Source: Rhodospirillales bacterium (GTDB lineage: Bacteria > Pseudomonadota > Alphaproteobacteria > ATCC43930 > CGMCC-115725). From it: a DNA stretch of 9,556 nucleotides. The notes beneath the pieces are model-generated. The model had not been told where the DNA came from. It ran no database searches and was given only the letters and a program-made list of their open reading frames with translations. The DNA lies in the NCBI GenBank assembly GCA_015654725.1, contig JAATGI010000300.1, positions 1 through 9,556 on the forward strand. The letters run 5' to 3'. The position numbers were made by a program, and so were the translations under genes. This document shows, in pieces, positions 7,888 to 9,556 of the stretch; position 1 is the first letter of the stretch, and every line of letters begins with the position of its first letter.

Positions 7888-7907
7888 TACGCATATAGCG
7901 TAATATA
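7882..7907. repeat. AT-rich imperfect palindrome upstream of the DUF5681 gene
   Basis: TATATTTACGC (7882-7892) and GCGTAATATA (7898-7907) are inverted arms apart from one bulged T, with ATATA between. The left arm covers the -10 box. The half-site GCGTWAT and the blocks TTTACG, TAGCGT and GAGGCATGA also occur in the higBA control region, suggesting a common regulator. Confidence 0.55.
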
Positions 7908-7917
7908 GGAGCGAGGC

Positions 7918-8433
7918 ATGACACCCGAAAAAGTAGAAGAGGATACACACTCAAAAGTAGAATTAGCTGCAAATCCGCTGCATTTGCAGCAAACGGACCT
8001 GCCCCGAGGACGGCCATTCGAGCCGGGGCAATCGGGCAATCCCGGCGGCAAGCTACCCGGAACCCGCAACCGCGCCACCATGTTCGCTCAGGCGCTTCTC
8101 GATCACGACCTTGAGTTGCTGGTGCGTACCGCCATCGACCGTGCTCTCAAGGGCGACCAACTCGCGCTCAAGCTCTGCATCGACCGTATCCTGGCGCCGC
8201 ACCGGCAGGCCAAGGTGCGGCTCGAATTGCCGGCGCTCAAGACCGCCAACGACGCGATGAAGGCCTTCGCCGCCATCGCCGCCGCCGTGGCCGAGGGCGA
8301 GATCTCGCCCGCCGAGGCGCGCGACCCCTCGCTCCTACCCGACGGTTTCCTGCGCGCGCTCGACGCCCATGATTTCGAGCAGCGAATTCAGGCCTTGGAG
8401 AAAAAGACGAACATTGGCCAGCGTCATGTCTAG
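7918..8433 (+). CDS. DUF5681 domain-containing protein
   Basis: A 171-aa protein of unknown function. Residues 31-51 contain GRPFEPGQSGNPGGKLPGTRN, the defining motif of DUF5681 proteins, which occur on bacterial chromosomes and near phage-like genes. The remainder is mostly helical: LLDHDLELLVRTAIDRALKGDQLALKLCIDRIL (60-92) and an Ala-rich helix at 110-128. No membrane segment or signal peptide. Residues 1-27 are encoded by AT-rich DNA with a direct repeat and a hairpin, unlike the GC-rich rest. The start at 7918 has AGGAG 6 nt upstream. It overlaps the next gene by 8 nt, so the two are probably made together. Domain call is firm; no function can be given. Confidence 0.85.
   Translation: MTPEKVEEDTHSKVELAANPLHLQQTDLPRGRPFEPGQSGNPGGKLPGTRNRATMFAQALLDHDLELLVRTAIDRALKGDQLALKLCIDRILAPHRQAKVRLELPALKTANDAMKAFAAIAAAVAEGEISPAEARDPSLLPDGFLRALDAHDFEQRIQALEKKTNIGQRHV
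7929..7962 (+). repeat. 10-bp direct repeat in the 5' end of the DUF5681 gene
   Basis: AAAAGTAGAA occurs at 7929-7938 and 7953-7962, 24 nt apart and therefore in frame; it encodes the two KVE segments near residues 5 and 13. It suggests local duplication in an AT-rich leader segment. Confidence 0.6.
7966..7990 (+). repeat. 9-bp inverted repeat inside the DUF5681 coding region
   Basis: GCTGCAAAT (7966-7974) and ATTTGCAGC (7982-7990) are perfect arms around CCGCTGC. In mRNA this is a stable hairpin about 50 nt after the start codon. It may be chance, a remnant of an insertion junction, or a binding site. Confidence 0.55.
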
Positions 8434-8896
8434 CCGGCGTCATCGCGTGGCGCGCGTCGCCGCCGCGACCCGCCCACGACGCGACGGGCAACTCGACATG
8501 GATGTCGCGCGGCGCGAGCGGCTCGAAAAGTCCTTGGCGCTCTTCGATGTCATCCGCGACGGTCTTGTCCGTCTCGGTATCGATCCGGAACGCACGTCGG
8601 TCCCCCAGCGCGCCAGGGAACTTGGGGCGCAACTTGCGGAACTACCGCCGATTCCCGAAGATTATGTGCCGCCGCCCGAAACACCCGACGAACGCGGACG
8701 CGGCGGTCCGTCGTCGATCGTGCGCCTCTACACCCGCTTCCGCGATCCCGCCACGCCGCCGCCGGATTTCGAGACCGCGCCGCCGGCGGAGCTACTCGCC
8801 TATGTGGTGGCGCGAGCGCCTAAGAAAGCGTCTCGAAATGCGAAAGACGATCCGCCGGCCCCCGCCTGCGACGTTGCGCGCGATCCCTCGGTTTGA
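8426..8896 (+). CDS. hypothetical protein translationally coupled to the DUF5681 gene
   Basis: A 156-aa protein that I do not recognise. Codon use has the strong third-position GC of the neighbouring genes, which supports it as real coding sequence. The N-terminus (1-34) is Arg-rich and basic, and residues 31-73 look like an amphipathic helical region (RLEKSLALFDVIRDGLVRLG, then RARELGAQLAEL). Residues 74-125 are Pro-rich, and the C-terminus is charged and disordered-looking. No signal peptide, membrane helix or catalytic motif. The ATG at 8426 lies within the last codons of the DUF5681 gene (8-nt overlap) without a strong ribosome-binding site, so coupling is likely; an ATG at 8498 is the alternative start. 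A DNA-associated or structural partner of the DUF5681 protein is only a guess. Confidence 0.6.
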   Translation: MSSRRHRVARVAAATRPRRDGQLDMDVARRERLEKSLALFDVIRDGLVRLGIDPERTSVPQRARELGAQLAELPPIPEDYVPPPETPDERGRGGPSSIVRLYTRFRDPATPPPDFETAPPAELLAYVVARAPKKASRNAKDDPPAPACDVARDPSV

Positions 8897-8922
8897 CGTG
8901 ACCTACGCCGAGAGCCGATAGT
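8893..8922 (+). promoter_or_regulatory. candidate promoter of the aminotransferase gene
   Basis: TTGACG (8893-8898), overlapping the stop codon of the preceding gene, and GATAGT (8917-8922, four of six matches) are 18 nt apart. Transcription would begin near 8929, leaving a leader of about 25 nt with AGGAA 9 nt before the ATG at 8955. It would separate the aminotransferase from the upstream accessory genes. Confidence 0.4.
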
Positions 8923-8954
8923 AGCGCCCGGAAAACCAGCAGGAATCGAAAACC

Positions 8955-9556
8955 ATGTTGCGCCCCAATTCGGCCGCGAGCCGCGACGTCGCCTATCAGC
9001 TTCACCCCTATACCAACCTCGCCAAATTCGAGACCGACGGTCCGCTGATCATGTCGCGCGGCCAGGGCGTCCATGTCTGGGACGAGAACGGCAAGGAATA
9101 TATCGAGGGCCTGGCGGGCCTGTGGTGCGTCTCGCTCGGCTATGGCGAGAAGCGGCTGATCGCGGCGGCCGCGGCGCAGATGGAAAAGCTCGCCTATTAC
9201 CATCTCTTCAACAGCAAGAGCCACGAACCGGCGATCGAGCTCGCCGAGCGCCTGTTGCCGCTGATGCCGGTGCCGATGTCGAAGGTGTTTTTCAACAATT
9301 CCGGCTCCGAGGCCAACGATACCGCGATGAAGATCGTCTGGTACTACAACAACGCCCTGGGCCGGCCGAAAAAGAAAAAGTTTATCTCGCGCCAGCAGGC
9401 CTATCACGGCGTCACCATCGCGACCGCGAGCCTCACCGGCCTCCCCAACAATCACCGCGATTTCGATCTGCCGATCGCCGGCATCGTGTTCGCCGACTGC
9501 CCGCATCATTACCGCTTCGCCAAGCCCGGCGAGAGCGAGGAGGATTTCGCGACCCG
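8955..9556 (+). CDS. class III PLP-dependent aminotransferase (omega-transaminase-like), 3' end outside the window
   Basis: The first 200 residues of a fold-type I aminotransferase that moves an amino group between an amine or omega-amino acid and a keto acid such as pyruvate. GQGVHVWDENGKEYIEGLAGLWCVSLGYG (36-64) is the typical N-terminal region, with the GLWC motif common in omega-amino acid:pyruvate and (S)-omega transaminases. NNSGSEANDTAMK (114-126) is the PLP-phosphate binding segment, and AYHGVT (149-154) carries the conserved Tyr-His-Gly that packs on the cofactor. The PLP lysine lies beyond the window, so the enzyme cannot be confirmed as complete; the family is usually about 450 aa. 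The ATG at 8955 has AGGAA 9 nt upstream. Substrate (beta-alanine, GABA, putrescine or other amine) cannot be decided from this half. Confidence 0.92.
   Translation, partial: MLRPNSAASRDVAYQLHPYTNLAKFETDGPLIMSRGQGVHVWDENGKEYIEGLAGLWCVSLGYGEKRLIAAAAAQMEKLAYYHLFNSKSHEPAIELAERLLPLMPVPMSKVFFNNSGSEANDTAMKIVWYYNNALGRPKKKKFISRQQAYHGVTIATASLTGLPNNHRDFDLPIAGIVFADCPHHYRFAKPGESEEDFAT

Noticed and set aside
8502..8921. Alternative open frame overlapping the 156-aa gene
   Set aside because: Its product is an Arg/Ser/Pro-rich shadow; third-position GC bias and the overlap with the DUF5681 stop favour the frame starting at 8426.

Overview
The window is GC-rich, single-copy-looking bacterial DNA, packed with genes on both strands. 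GC-biased third codon positions, a PimC/PimD-type acyl-CoA dehydrogenase pair, a TumE/TumA pair and a GC-rich intergenic palindrome of the CCCTCCCCCGC type all point to an alphaproteobacterium, perhaps Rhodospirillales-like or near Rhodopseudomonas/Bradyrhizobium. No rRNA, tRNA, CRISPR array, transposase or integrase was seen.

Layout. 1-625 (+) is the 3' part of a TonB-family gene. It converges on a minus-strand block read from about 2490 down to 643: tumE (toxin-like), tumA (helix-turn-helix antitoxin-like, sharing a GTGA start/stop overlap with tumE) and an alpha/beta hydrolase of the DUF900 type. The tum promoter lies in a 170-bp divergent intergenic region. From the other side of that region starts a plus-strand acyl-CoA beta-oxidation operon (2630-7136): a fused enoyl-CoA hydratase/3-hydroxyacyl-CoA dehydrogenase, then a large and a small acyl-CoA dehydrogenase subunit closely resembling PimC and PimD of pimeloyl-CoA degradation. 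A 65-bp three-armed palindrome separates the last two genes. The set covers oxidation, hydration and second oxidation of an acyl-CoA; the CoA ligase and thiolase are not in the window.

7143-8896 (+) looks like an accessory insert: a higB/higA toxin-antitoxin pair with an operator-promoter, a DUF5681 protein with its own AT-rich promoter and a related palindrome, and an unrecognised 156-aa protein overlapping it. At 8955 a class III aminotransferase (omega-transaminase-like) begins and runs off the end.

The most notable signals are regulatory. Both toxin genes have a sigma70-like promoter embedded in an inverted repeat, with the -10 box only 5-7 nt from the toxin start codon, which predicts nearly leaderless mRNAs. 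The higBA operator half-sites recur upstream of the DUF5681 gene, suggesting that HigA may control more than its own operon. I did not find a clearly new multi-gene system; the best candidate for something undescribed is the DUF5681/156-aa pair under possible HigA control.
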